Shown: positions 5,997 to 13,273 of the stretch, in pieces | Layout of the letters: each line of letters begins with the position of its first letter | Position numbering within the stretch: the first letter of the stretch is position 1 | NCBI GenBank assembly: GCA_021159805.1 | Contig: JAGHDT010000371.1 | Coordinates: forward strand, 1 to 13,273 | Length of the DNA: 13,273 bases | Direction: 5' to 3' | From: Anaerolineae bacterium | GTDB lineage: Bacteria > Chloroflexota > Anaerolineae > B4-G1 > SLSP01 | Position numbers and translations under genes: made by a program | Notes under the pieces: generated by a model | Told to the model about the DNA's origin: nothing | Databases searched by the model: none | What the model saw: the letters and a program-made list of their open reading frames with translations, nothing else

Positions 5997-6644
5997 TCAT
6001 CTGGCATAGAGCGGCAGCAGAGCGGACGGGGCATCAACCTGATTATCCCTCAGTCGCTGCCAGGCGATGTCAGCCAGGTAGCCGGCTCTTCGCAGGTGGC
6101 GCGCCGGGGCCGGTATGACTAGCCGTCCGAACAGGCTGCGGAGCGCCTCCCTCCCCGGTGCCTCAATCTCACCGACGAGGATCGCCGGCAGCTCTATCCT
6201 GCCGGCAAGCTCTTCCCAGGAGACGACCTGGACGCCCGTCTCGGAGCGCCATCCGTCCTCGCTCCATTGGTAGCGGCCATACCCCACCCGTCGACGTCCG
6301 GCTGCAAAGATCGCATAAAGGGGGCGAGAGTCCTGAGGCTGCGCTGCGGCCAGAATATCCAGCGTGGTTATCCCCACCAGCGGCAGCTTGCGCGATGACG
6401 CCAAGCCCTTCGCCAGAGCAACACCAATCCGCACGCCGGTATAGGAACCGGGCCCAATGCACACCCCAATTGCCGTCAGATCCTGGGGCGTCAGATTCGA
6501 CGAGGCCAGGAGCTGCACAACACGCGGAAGCAGCGTCACCGTATGCCGGTTAGATGATTCCCACGTGCATTCCGCACGTAGGGTGGTGCCATCGTGAAGC
6601 GCGATACTCGCGCGTAGGCTTGCAGAATCAAGTGCTAGTAACAT
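5997..6644 (-). CDS. tsaB: tRNA threonylcarbamoyladenosine biosynthesis protein TsaB
   Basis: TsaB is the catalytically inactive ASKHA-fold partner that forms the bacterial t6A complex with TsaD and TsaE. That complex moves threonylcarbamoyl to A37 of ANN-decoding tRNAs. The 215-residue length is typical. The N-terminus MLLALDSAS is the family phosphate-1-like strand, and IGPGSYTGVRIG (63-74) is the diagnostic TsaB motif. The region after residue 110 is shorter and more divergent, as usual. ATG at 6642-6644 overlaps the tsaE stop by one base (TGATG), so translation is coupled. TsaD and TsaC are not in the window and presumably lie elsewhere. Confidence 0.94.
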   Translation of the reverse strand: MLLALDSASLRASIALHDGTTLRAECTWESSNRHTVTLLPRVVQLLASSNLTPQDLTAIGVCIGPGSYTGVRIGVALAKGLASSRKLPLVGITTLDILAAAQPQDSRPLYAIFAAGRRRVGYGRYQWSEDGWRSETGVQVVSWEELAGRIELPAILVGEIEAPGREALRSLFGRLVIPAPARHLRRAGYLADIAWQRLRDNQVDAPSALLPLYAR

Positions 6645-7147
6645 CAGTTCCCCAAGAGCTCCTGACGGAAATCCTCCAAGATGGCCTGATGATGTCCCCC
6701 CCGTGCCCGGAACACCAATGACCGCCGGTACTCATCCAGCACGCGCAGGTGCACCCACAGGTGTTCGCCCGGAATGAGTGAGGCATGCCGATCCGGCCAC
6801 TCAACCAGGCACACCGCACCCGGATCGCCCAGAATCTCATCCAACCCCAACATATCCACTTCGCTAAAGGAGTTCAACCGGTAGAGATCAATATGGTAGA
6901 GTATGAGAGCATCCTGGTGGCGCTTGTGCGGCCGGATCAGCACATACGTCGGGCTAACCAACCGGGATGTGGCGCCCCATCCCATCCCCACGCCCTGCGC
7001 AAAGACCGTCTTGCCCGCGCCCAGACCGCCCTCCATAGCCACGACCTCACTGCCGTTGAGATAACGGCCAAGTCGCGCGCCAAGGCGGCACGTCTGCTCC
7101 GGGCTACGGCTGATAAACTCCAGGGTGTCTTTCGTCAGAATTGGCAT
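6644..7147 (-). CDS. tsaE: tRNA threonylcarbamoyladenosine biosynthesis ATPase TsaE
   Basis: TsaE is the P-loop ATPase that drives turnover of the TsaBDE complex in t6A synthesis. The 167-residue protein has Walker A GGLGAGKT (40-47), VSPTY (64-68), the DLYR block (87-90) and EWPDR (116-120), all characteristic of the family. The start ATG at 7145-7147 lies 24 bp after the helicase stop, with only a weak AGAG ribosome site, and no promoter is obvious in the gap. It is therefore likely co-transcribed with the upstream helicase and PrsW genes, and it overlaps tsaB by one base. Confidence 0.95.
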   Translation of the reverse strand: MPILTKDTLEFISRSPEQTCRLGARLGRYLNGSEVVAMEGGLGAGKTVFAQGVGMGWGATSRLVSPTYVLIRPHKRHQDALILYHIDLYRLNSFSEVDMLGLDEILGDPGAVCLVEWPDRHASLIPGEHLWVHLRVLDEYRRSLVFRARGGHHQAILEDFRQELLGN

Positions 7148-7171
7148 TGATCTCTGGTAAATGGAATAGAG

Positions 7172-9721
7172 CTATTGTACACCAAGCAACAAGACTTCCA
7201 AAAGATGAATGGCGGCCTGCTTTGCTCCCGGATCACTCTCGCCGGTTGGCCCGACGCACGAGGGGCACCCCTCACGACACGGACACTGGGTGACGCGTTC
7301 CCAGGCCGCCTCTGCCAACTTCGGCCAGAGATCCACCAAGCGCGGCGTCAGCCCGACCCCACCCGGCACCCCATCGTAGACGATGATCACCGGCTGGCCG
7401 GACTCACGATCGCGCGCCTCTACTGACGTCCCCAGATCACCCGGATCACACATCAGGAAGACCGGCGCCAGCTGCTGCAGCAGGTAAGCCAGACCGCTTA
7501 ACGCTGTCCGCGCGCCGCGCGCCCGCTCCACCTGTCGATGGCACACAGGACAGAGACTCAGCAAATTCTCAGGCGCGTGCGCCAACCGCCGCGCCACGGG
7601 CCGTGTATACCGCGCCAGAAAAGCCCGCAGCGGCGTCAGATGATGGACCTCAAGCGGATGATCCGGCGCGGCCCGCTCTCCGCAGAGCCGGCACTGGTGC
7701 CCATCACGGTCGAGGATCTTGCCACGAATCTCGGGCCACTCGGGACCATAATCCAGCGGCGCGAGCATCGTTCCCTCGCCGGCCAGCGCATCCACCACAG
7801 AGGGCCCCAGGGTGAGCCGGAAAGCCTCGGTCTCCATCTGCTGTTCCGGAAGACGGATCTCTCCCCAGCCCAGCGTCTCACGCGTATGGAGATGCACACG
7901 CCGGTAGGCGGTGGGCCTGGCGTGAACAACGACCGCCTCATCGCTGAGCGCCAGGCCTCTTGTGTATGCTTCCCCTCCGGGAACACGGCGGCGCACCTCG
8001 CGACGTTCCACCTTCGTGATCATCGACGCCACCGTGTAGTAGTCGAGATCAACTGCGCGAGCCAAAGCGATACCGTGGTCCCAGTCAAGGGACTCGATCA
8101 AGTAGGGCACCCCACCGTGGAGATAGACGGCCCCCTCATGCACCAACAGAGGCGCACTCGGGCGGTCCACGGTGCCGATCACCCCCGCCTCAGCCGAACG
8201 GACGACGATAGTCTCCGCCGTCGCCGTCCTCAGCGACACCATCTGTGCCGGATACGACTCGCCAACCCAGGAATACTGCTTGCGGCTCCTGTGGAGTAGG
8301 CCTTCCGCCGCCATCGCCTCCAGCAGATCATCCACCTCCACATGCCGGCCGAACCGCTCCCCATGCTGGAACGGCAGCTCAAAGGCGGCGCACGTCAAAT
8401 GTGATACCAACAAGCTCAGACCGTCAGCATTGATTCGCGCCTCTTCAGGAGAACGGCCGAAGAAGTACTCCGGGTGCGAAACCAGGTACTGATCGAGCGG
8501 CGACGGCGTGGCCACCAAGACAGAGAGTGAGGTGCCGGCGCGCCTGCCGGCCCGGCCCATCTGCTGGCGCGTGGCCGCAAGGGTGCCCGGATAACCCACG
8601 AGGATCGACGCGTCCAACGCGCCAATATCGATACCCAATTCCAGAGCATTGGTGGCGACAACCGTCCGAACAGACCCATTCCGCAGCCCCAGCTCAATCA
8701 CTCGCCGTTCCTGTGGCAGATACCCGCCTCGGTACCCCTGGACGGTGGCTGGGTCAAGCCCAAGGGCCTGGGCGCGGGCGCGCAACTCTCGCAGCAGCAA
8801 CTCGACGGAGAGGCGCGACCGCGCGAAGATAATGGTCTGGACCTCGGCCTCCAGCAGCCGCTCCGCAAGAGAAAGCGCCTCTCCGTAAGCGCTGGCGCGC
8901 AGTCCCAACGCCGGATCGATCAGCGGCGGGTTGTAGAAAAGCACGTGGCGCGTCCCATAGGCGGCGCCATCCACATCGATGGCGCTGACCGGCGCCTCCC
9001 AGAGCTGCTCGGCGAGGGATTGGGGATTCGCGATCGTCGCTGAAGCAGCCAGACACTGAGGGGCGGCGCCATAGAACCCGGCAACACGTTGCAGCCTGCG
9101 CAGCACATTGGCAACGTGGCTCCCGAAGACCCCCCGGTATGTGTGGAGTTCGTCCAGCACCACATATCGCAGACCCTGGAAGAACCGCATCCACTGCGTA
9201 TGGTGCGGCAGAATCCCCAGGTGCAGCATATCCGGATTCGTCACCAGAATCCGCGCCTCCTTGCGGATCGCAGCGCGCTGCCGCTGTGGGGTGTCGCCAT
9301 CGTAGGGACGCAGGGCAATCGGCGCCTTCAGCTCCCCGATCCAGCGCTCCAACGCCGAGATCTGGTCGTGTGCGAGCGCCTTGGTGGGGTACAGCAGCAA
9401 CGCCGTTGCGTTGGGATCTTGAAGCAACGTATTGAGCACCGGCAGGACATAGCCCAGCGTCTTCCCAGACGCCGTGCCGGTGGCAATAACCGCGTTCGCG
9501 CCTCTCAGGGCCGATTCAATGGCAGCCACCTGGTGTGTGTAGGGATGCGCGATGCCCAGCCGCTCGGCAGCACCAAGCAATCGTGCGTTCAGCGCCCTTG
9601 GCCAATCCGCCACATACGCTTGACGGCTTGGCAGCGTTCGCCAGGCCGTCACATTGCGGATGAAGCGTGGGTCAGCCTGGAGGTGGCCGACCAGGCGGTC
9701 GAGACGATTGCGCGGCGTCAC
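7172..9721 (-). CDS. MrfA/YprA-like DEAD/DEAH helicase with DUF1998 Zn-binding C-terminus and an inserted HNH nuclease domain
   Basis: An 849-residue superfamily 2 helicase. The core has TGTASGKT (81-88, Walker A), DELH (190-193, Walker B), SAT (226-228), ATNALELGID (356-365) and QMGRAGR (387-393). The C-terminus has the DUF1998 hallmark YDGVPGGVG (782-790) and a four-cysteine cluster C813, C815, C819, C822 ending CPSCVGP. This is the architecture of B. subtilis MrfA (YprA), a mitomycin-lesion repair helicase. Unusually, about 660-733 reads as a complete HNH module: RDGHQCRLC (C677, C680), VHH (693-694), EN (718-719) and CPVCH (C724, C727, H728). It splits the DUF1998 region just before the segment LLQQLAPVFLMCDPGDLG. 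The start is GTG at 9719-9721, overlapping the PrsW stop by 4 bp; the frame runs upstream to 10057, but that part is antisense-free overlap of the PrsW gene with no homology-like sequence. Function in DNA repair or defence is inferred. Confidence 0.92.
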   Translation of the reverse strand: MTPRNRLDRLVGHLQADPRFIRNVTAWRTLPSRQAYVADWPRALNARLLGAAERLGIAHPYTHQVAAIESALRGANAVIATGTASGKTLGYVLPVLNTLLQDPNATALLLYPTKALAHDQISALERWIGELKAPIALRPYDGDTPQRQRAAIRKEARILVTNPDMLHLGILPHHTQWMRFFQGLRYVVLDELHTYRGVFGSHVANVLRRLQRVAGFYGAAPQCLAASATIANPQSLAEQLWEAPVSAIDVDGAAYGTRHVLFYNPPLIDPALGLRASAYGEALSLAERLLEAEVQTIIFARSRLSVELLLRELRARAQALGLDPATVQGYRGGYLPQERRVIELGLRNGSVRTVVATNALELGIDIGALDASILVGYPGTLAATRQQMGRAGRRAGTSLSVLVATPSPLDQYLVSHPEYFFGRSPEEARINADGLSLLVSHLTCAAFELPFQHGERFGRHVEVDDLLEAMAAEGLLHRSRKQYSWVGESYPAQMVSLRTATAETIVVRSAEAGVIGTVDRPSAPLLVHEGAVYLHGGVPYLIESLDWDHGIALARAVDLDYYTVASMITKVERREVRRRVPGGEAYTRGLALSDEAVVVHARPTAYRRVHLHTRETLGWGEIRLPEQQMETEAFRLTLGPSVVDALAGEGTMLAPLDYGPEWPEIRGKILDRDGHQCRLCGERAAPDHPLEVHHLTPLRAFLARYTRPVARRLAHAPENLLSLCPVCHRQVERARGARTALSGLAYLLQQLAPVFLMCDPGDLGTSVEARDRESGQPVIIVYDGVPGGVGLTPRLVDLWPKLAEAAWERVTQCPCREGCPSCVGPTGESDPGAKQAAIHLLEVLLLGVQ

Positions 9722-10908
9722 GAGGTCGCCAGCCCGGCCCCTTCTCGCCGGCGAAGAACCAGGGGGATGGAAACCAGCGCCACCAGGACCATCCCGGTCA
9801 GGGCAACCTGTACCGAGACCCCAGCGATGATGACCACCCTCCCCACCACCTCGGACGTGGCGCTCAGCGCCGCACCCGCCAGACTCAGGACAACATTGAG
9901 ATTCCATACGCCGTGGATCAAGACGGACAGTGCATAGCACAGCGGTAGCGCCCATCGCCGGCGGCGCCAAAACCAACCCCATCCCAGGCCCACCATACCG
10001 CTGGTCAGAGCGTGCATCGCCGTTGCCAGAAACCGCATGCTCACGCTGATCCCCCAAGCTGGCGACGTCCCGAGCCCAAGAGCTCCGCTGCCCACACCCT
10101 CAAACCAGGCAAAGCCCAGACCACAGGCCGCTCCCATCAGGAAGGAGGGCAACAACGATGGACGCGACCAAATCCCGAGGAATCCCATCACCAGAGTCTT
10201 GCCGAACTCTTCAACCATCGGAGTTATGACGGCCAGCGTCAACCCCAGGGTAATCAAAACCAGAGGGGACGCGAGCAGCCCCATGATTTGCGACTCATCG
10301 GACGGGGGAGTCTCCACCCATCGCATCATCATCTGCATCATTCGCTCGATCTCTGCCTCACCGCCGGGTGTCAGCACGGTGAAGGCCACACCGACCAGAC
10401 TGCTGAGCATCATCCCAACCAATTCAACGGGCACCGCCACAATGATGCTCGATGCGCCGCCGATCACCCCCAGGAGCATACGGCGCACCGAGATCGCTCC
10501 ATCCGAACCCGCCAGCAGCGACACGAGGGAGAACAACACCAGACCGGGCAGCGTGATCAGTGCGAAGTGAATCGGGGCAAAGAGAAAGCCGGACTGGCGT
10601 TCCGCCGGAAAGCTCACCCCAATCGCCCCAATGATCAAACTTAACACCAAGAACACCCCCCAAGCCCACTTGGAGTAGAAGCGCCGGACCGAACCCTTCT
10701 GCCACCCACGAAGTCCGACCTCACACAAACACAATCCCACGGTCACAGAGATGAGCCCGTAGCCGGCAACGGCGACCACCACACCTTCAAACACAGCCGG
10801 CATCATCAGCGGCAGCAGAACAAGCAGCCCCCCCAAAGCGATAAACCCAATGCCGGCCAGCCCTCCCAAGGCCCATAGCCATTGAGGGCAATGTACGTCG
10901 TCGGTCAC
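9718..10908 (-). CDS. PrsW-family intramembrane metalloprotease
   Basis: A 396-residue polytopic membrane protein with about nine or ten hydrophobic segments. PrsW-family motifs are present in order: EEFGK (E233, E234, K237), GFAWFEG (265-271), AMHALTSG with H299, and HGVWN (332-336). In B. subtilis, PrsW cleaves the anti-sigma factor RsiW in the membrane; the substrate here is unknown and no anti-sigma gene is visible. The loop around residues 183-205 (Met- and Glu-rich) is probably extramembrane. The start is GTG at 10906-10908 with AGGAAGGG about 7 nt upstream; the ATG two bases earlier is immediately followed by a stop. The stop overlaps the helicase GTG (GTGA), so the two are translationally coupled. 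Confidence 0.88.
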   Translation of the reverse strand: MTDDVHCPQWLWALGGLAGIGFIALGGLLVLLPLMMPAVFEGVVVAVAGYGLISVTVGLCLCEVGLRGWQKGSVRRFYSKWAWGVFLVLSLIIGAIGVSFPAERQSGFLFAPIHFALITLPGLVLFSLVSLLAGSDGAISVRRMLLGVIGGASSIIVAVPVELVGMMLSSLVGVAFTVLTPGGEAEIERMMQMMMRWVETPPSDESQIMGLLASPLVLITLGLTLAVITPMVEEFGKTLVMGFLGIWSRPSLLPSFLMGAACGLGFAWFEGVGSGALGLGTSPAWGISVSMRFLATAMHALTSGMVGLGWGWFWRRRRWALPLCYALSVLIHGVWNLNVVLSLAGAALSATSEVVGRVVIIAGVSVQVALTGMVLVALVSIPLVLRRREGAGLATS

Positions 10909-10937
10909 ATCAGCACCCTTCCTGAATACAACAGAAA

Positions 10938-10984
10938 GGGGAGAGCGAATCTCCAGAAGTAATCCCGAAGCCCTCGCTCTCCCC
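10938..10984 (-). terminator. Long inverted repeat, probable terminator of the DsbA-cyclophilin gene
   Basis: GGGGAGAGCGA (10938-10948) and TCGCTCTCCCC (10974-10984) are perfect 11-bp arms with a 25-nt loop, 34 bp past the lipoprotein stop (11018). On the minus strand the stem is followed by TTTCTG, a weak T-run. It ends 29 bp upstream of the PrsW start, so it separates the two genes or acts as a leader hairpin for prsW. Confidence 0.55.
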
Positions 10985-11017
10985 TGACTTTGCAGTCACA
11001 GATAGGTTACGACGGGG

Positions 11018-12301
11018 CTAGTCCACAATCTCCACCGATTCCAGGACGTCCGGCACCGGCGCAGCCGGATCACCGACCACCACGCGGTTCAGTTCGTCAA
11101 GAACCGCCAACCCCTCAACCACCTGACCGATCAGCGCGAACTGACCGTCAAGCTGCAGAGCATCCGAGCCCAACGTGATGAAGAACTGCCCATTTGACAG
11201 CATACCCACCAAGCCGGCGCGATCAAAGGTCCCTTGTTCCTCACCCGAACAGTAGTATCCGGGATACCCTATTGTCGAGTTGGTGGGATCGCCGGTGACC
11301 GCCACGAAATTGTCGCGGACGAAGAAGAATTCCGAGCCATCGTACCACTGCTCATTGGCCAGGAAAAGGAAGCTATTGACCATCGTCGGCGCCGATTCCG
11401 GCAGCAGGTTGACGCGGAGATCTCCCTTGCTTGTGCGTAGCAATGCTTCATAGGTATCATCAGCGGTAACGGTCAACTCCGGCGGTGCATCAAAGAAGAT
11501 CTCGTCCTTATTCTGAAGGATCCCCATAAAGGACTGCATACCCTGGGCCGAGAGACCCATATCCGACGGGAAGAGCACATTGTTAAAGAGGAAGCTCGGC
11601 GTGCCCGGGAGCCCCAGCGCAAGCGATTCCTCGTATTGAGCCTGAATCTTCTCCTTGTAAGTGCCGTCATCCAGTGCTGCATCGAAAGCTTCAACATCCA
11701 GATCCAGTTTCTCGGCATAGACGCTCATAAGAGAGCGAGTCTCGACCTCAGAAAGCACGCTCCATTCAGGAGCCTGATCGAACAACAAATTGTGCATCTC
11801 CCAGAACTTGCCCTGCGCACCGGCTGCCTCAGCCGCCTCAGCCGTGATGCGCGAATGCTGATGGAAGTCCAAAGGGAAATGGCGGTAAACCAGGCGTACG
11901 TTGGGGTTCTCCTTCAGGAATGCCTGGACAATCGGGTATATGCCGCCACAGCCGGGGCACTGGAAGTCAGAGTATTCAACAATCGTGATCTCGGCATCCT
12001 CGGCACTGGCCCCCTTCACCCAGTCCGTGTCATCCACGGGACGAACCGGCAATTCCGGCAGCGGCGCGGCCTCGCAAGAGCCGAGCTCTTCAGGCGGCGT
12101 CACCGACACCGGCTCGGAGGGATCCGCCAACGCCACTGTCGGCTGGGCCTCGGGAGCCTCGGTCGGAGCGACGGTCGGTTCGGGTGCCGGCACATCGGTC
12201 GGAACCGCGGTCGGGGTCGCATCCGTTCCCGAGCCACAGGCAGATACCAACATTATTATGACCAACCCAAGGGTCGGCAACATCCACCTAGACTCATTCA
12301 T
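11018..12301 (-). CDS. Lipoprotein fusing a DsbA-like thioredoxin domain to a cyclophilin-like domain
   Basis: A 427-residue predicted lipoprotein. The signal peptide ends in lipobox LVSAC (lipidated Cys22), followed by a Pro/Thr/Glu linker (about 28-75). A DsbA-type domain spans about 90-270, with active-site CPGC (115-118) in FQCPGCGG and cis-proline GTPS (Pro235). Next is a cyclophilin-type peptidyl-prolyl isomerase domain (about 280-425) with VTGDP (335-339), GQFFI (371-375) and LDGQFALIGQV (384-394). The two activities would assist folding of exported proteins: disulfide exchange and proline isomerisation. In the cyclophilin half, the usual FHRV is FFFV and QGGDP is VTGDP, so the catalytic Arg and Gln appear lost and isomerase activity is doubtful. 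ATG at 12299-12301 has AGGAG 8 nt upstream (12310-12314). It is bounded by its own promoter and an inverted repeat, so probably monocistronic. Confidence 0.9.
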   Translation of the reverse strand: MNESRWMLPTLGLVIIMLVSACGSGTDATPTAVPTDVPAPEPTVAPTEAPEAQPTVALADPSEPVSVTPPEELGSCEAAPLPELPVRPVDDTDWVKGASAEDAEITIVEYSDFQCPGCGGIYPIVQAFLKENPNVRLVYRHFPLDFHQHSRITAEAAEAAGAQGKFWEMHNLLFDQAPEWSVLSEVETRSLMSVYAEKLDLDVEAFDAALDDGTYKEKIQAQYEESLALGLPGTPSFLFNNVLFPSDMGLSAQGMQSFMGILQNKDEIFFDAPPELTVTADDTYEALLRTSKGDLRVNLLPESAPTMVNSFLFLANEQWYDGSEFFFVRDNFVAVTGDPTNSTIGYPGYYCSGEEQGTFDRAGLVGMLSNGQFFITLGSDALQLDGQFALIGQVVEGLAVLDELNRVVVGDPAAPVPDVLESVEIVD

Positions 12302-12339
12302 CTTACTGACTCCTATCCATCCATTGATATTGAAAAGAG

Positions 12340-12350
12340 ATTATACCAGT
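12340..12350 (-). promoter_or_regulatory. Extended -10 promoter of the DsbA-cyclophilin gene
   Basis: The minus strand reads CTGGTATAAT, a perfect TATAAT (12345-12340) preceded by TGG, as in extended -10 promoters. No good -35 is found at 16-18 bp; TTGACC lies 23 bp upstream. Transcription would start near 12333, giving a short leader to the start at 12301. Confidence 0.6.
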
Positions 12351-12385
12351 AAATTAGCTCCAAATGCCGGTCAAGTCTCCAGAGG

Positions 12386-13273
12386 TTATAGCTGCGAGGG
12401 TACGTCAGGATGAGTTGTCCAAAACGGTGGCCGTTCGAGTCGCCAGAGCGCAACCAATCCGGCGAGGGCGAGCAGCCCCCCCACGAGGTAGCCTTCGAAG
12501 ACCGTGGCCTGGGTCACGAAGATCGCCAACAACCCCAGGATGAACGCCACCACGTAGAGAACCAACACGGCCTCACGTCGGGTGAGGCCGGCATAGGTCA
12601 GACGGTGCGAGGTGTGATCCGTACCCGGCGTTGTGAGCGGGTCCAGCCCCCGCCGCAGTCGCGAGATCGTCACCAACGTCGTATCGAAGATGGGAACTCC
12701 CAGGACCAGAAGGGGAATCATCCAGGTCACAAAAGAGACGTTCTCAGGGAACCGCAACTTGATCCCGAGCGAGGCCAGCATAAACCCGAGGAAGAGACTG
12801 CCGGAGTCACCCATAAAAATGGTCGCCGGATTCCAATTGTAGATCAAGAACCCCACGCACGCAGCGGTGACCGCCACCGAAAGGCCCCCCACGAGATACT
12901 GCCCACTCAGCGCGCACATGATGCTGAAGTGCGCCGAAGCGATCGCTGCAATCCCCGCCGACAGGCCATCCATATTGTCCAGCAGGTTGAGCGCGTTGGT
13001 GATGCCCAGCAGCCACACGACGGTCACAACCAGGTTCACCGCCGGGAATGGGAATGCAGTCACCTGAACCCCTGACAGCATCACGAGACCGATGGCCACA
13101 AGCTGCAGCGGCAGCTTGACCCAGACACTGAGGCTATGACGATCGTCCCAGAAGCCGAGGAAGGACATCAGGGTCGCACCGACCAGGATGCCGCTCAACT
13201 CGCTATAGACGCCGCGCAAGAGCACTGCGGCAACCAGGGTGCTGATGAAAATCGCGACGCCCCCCATCCGCGG
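12386..13273 (-). CDS. WecA/TagO/MraY-family phosphoglycosyl transferase (5' end cut by window edge)
   Basis: A polytopic membrane enzyme of the family that transfers a sugar-1-phosphate (commonly GlcNAc-1-P) from a UDP-sugar to undecaprenyl phosphate, beginning synthesis of envelope polysaccharide. The frame is open through the right edge and starts mid-motif as PRMGG, matching the conserved PR[ML]GG near the N-terminus of the family; roughly 50 residues are therefore missing. Counting from that Met, the visible motifs are WDD (40-42), NALNLLDNMDGL (91-102), IFMGDSGS (150-157) and TDHTSHRL (216-223), the last corresponding to the His-rich cytoplasmic loop of WecA/TagO. The last residues (THPDVPSQL) end at TAA 12386-12388. 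MraY is less likely, because its own loop motif differs. It is the upstream neighbour of the lipoprotein but has an independent promoter between them. Confidence 0.9.
   Translation of the reverse strand, partial: PRMGGVAIFISTLVAAVLLRGVYSELSGILVGATLMSFLGFWDDRHSLSVWVKLPLQLVAIGLVMLSGVQVTAFPFPAVNLVVTVVWLLGITNALNLLDNMDGLSAGIAAIASAHFSIMCALSGQYLVGGLSVAVTAACVGFLIYNWNPATIFMGDSGSLFLGFMLASLGIKLRFPENVSFVTWMIPLLVLGVPIFDTTLVTISRLRRGLDPLTTPGTDHTSHRLTYAGLTRREAVLVLYVVAFILGLLAIFVTQATVFEGYLVGGLLALAGLVALWRLERPPFWTTHPDVPSQL

Noticed and set aside
7310..7760. HNH region as a separate homing endonuclease, intein or mobile insertion
   Set aside because: The HNH codons are in frame with the helicase on both sides; there are no intein splice residues, no separate start, and no target-site duplication is apparent.
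9089..9937. Plus-strand open frame of 282 codons
   Set aside because: It is antisense to the helicase and PrsW genes, both with intact family motifs, and its translation is low-complexity Arg/Gln-rich.
9722..10057. N-terminal extension of the helicase by 112 residues
   Set aside because: It would overlap the PrsW gene in another frame and its sequence is Gly/Arg-rich with no helicase character. The GTG at 9719-9721 makes a normal 4-bp coupled start.

Overview
The window is GC-rich, densely coded DNA and most resembles a member of the Chloroflexota. This rests on overall gene flavour: Pro/Thr-rich linkers in lipid- or membrane-anchored surface proteins, a TsaE-TsaB-RimI cluster, a heptanucleotide tandem repeat, and an SDR dehydrogenase whose motifs match what I recall from that phylum. 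The assignment is inference, since there is no rRNA or marker gene here. Twelve protein genes are supported. All lie on the minus strand except one. I see no tRNA, rRNA, CRISPR array or insertion sequence.

Left block, minus strand, positions 3277 down to 1: a corrinoid-uptake operon. A sigma70-like promoter (3250-3277) leads into a clear cobalamin riboswitch (about 3078-3200), then an intrinsic terminator (2992-3027), then three genes. The first encodes a secreted alpha/alpha-barrel protein with prenyltransferase/squalene-cyclase-type repeats (1854-2963). The second is a Cys-rich secreted, membrane-anchored protein (807-1790). The third is the ECF transporter transmembrane subunit EcfT (806 to beyond the left edge). 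Vertebrate transcobalamin has an alpha6/alpha6 barrel plus a small beta domain. The first two proteins look like those two parts made as separate chains, feeding an ECF importer. The S component and ATPases are not visible and may lie beyond position 1.

Region 2964-3460 is intergenic and regulatory. It holds the riboswitch leader, a 7-bp tandem repeat, and a 21-bp perfect palindrome in the promoter region of the only plus-strand gene, a TDH-like NAD-dependent dehydrogenase/epimerase (3461-4540).

Right block, minus strand, 13273 down to 4666: a WecA/TagO-like phosphoglycosyl transferase (cut by the right edge); a lipoprotein fusing a DsbA-type thioredoxin domain to a cyclophilin-like domain; a PrsW-family membrane protease overlapping by 4 bp a large MrfA/YprA-like helicase; then tsaE, tsaB, rimI and a family-4 uracil-DNA glycosylase. 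The helicase carries an intact HNH nuclease motif inserted in its C-terminal DUF1998 region, which is the most unusual protein architecture here. tsaE and tsaB serve t6A tRNA modification; rimI is their frequent neighbour. The helicase and glycosylase add a DNA-repair flavour.
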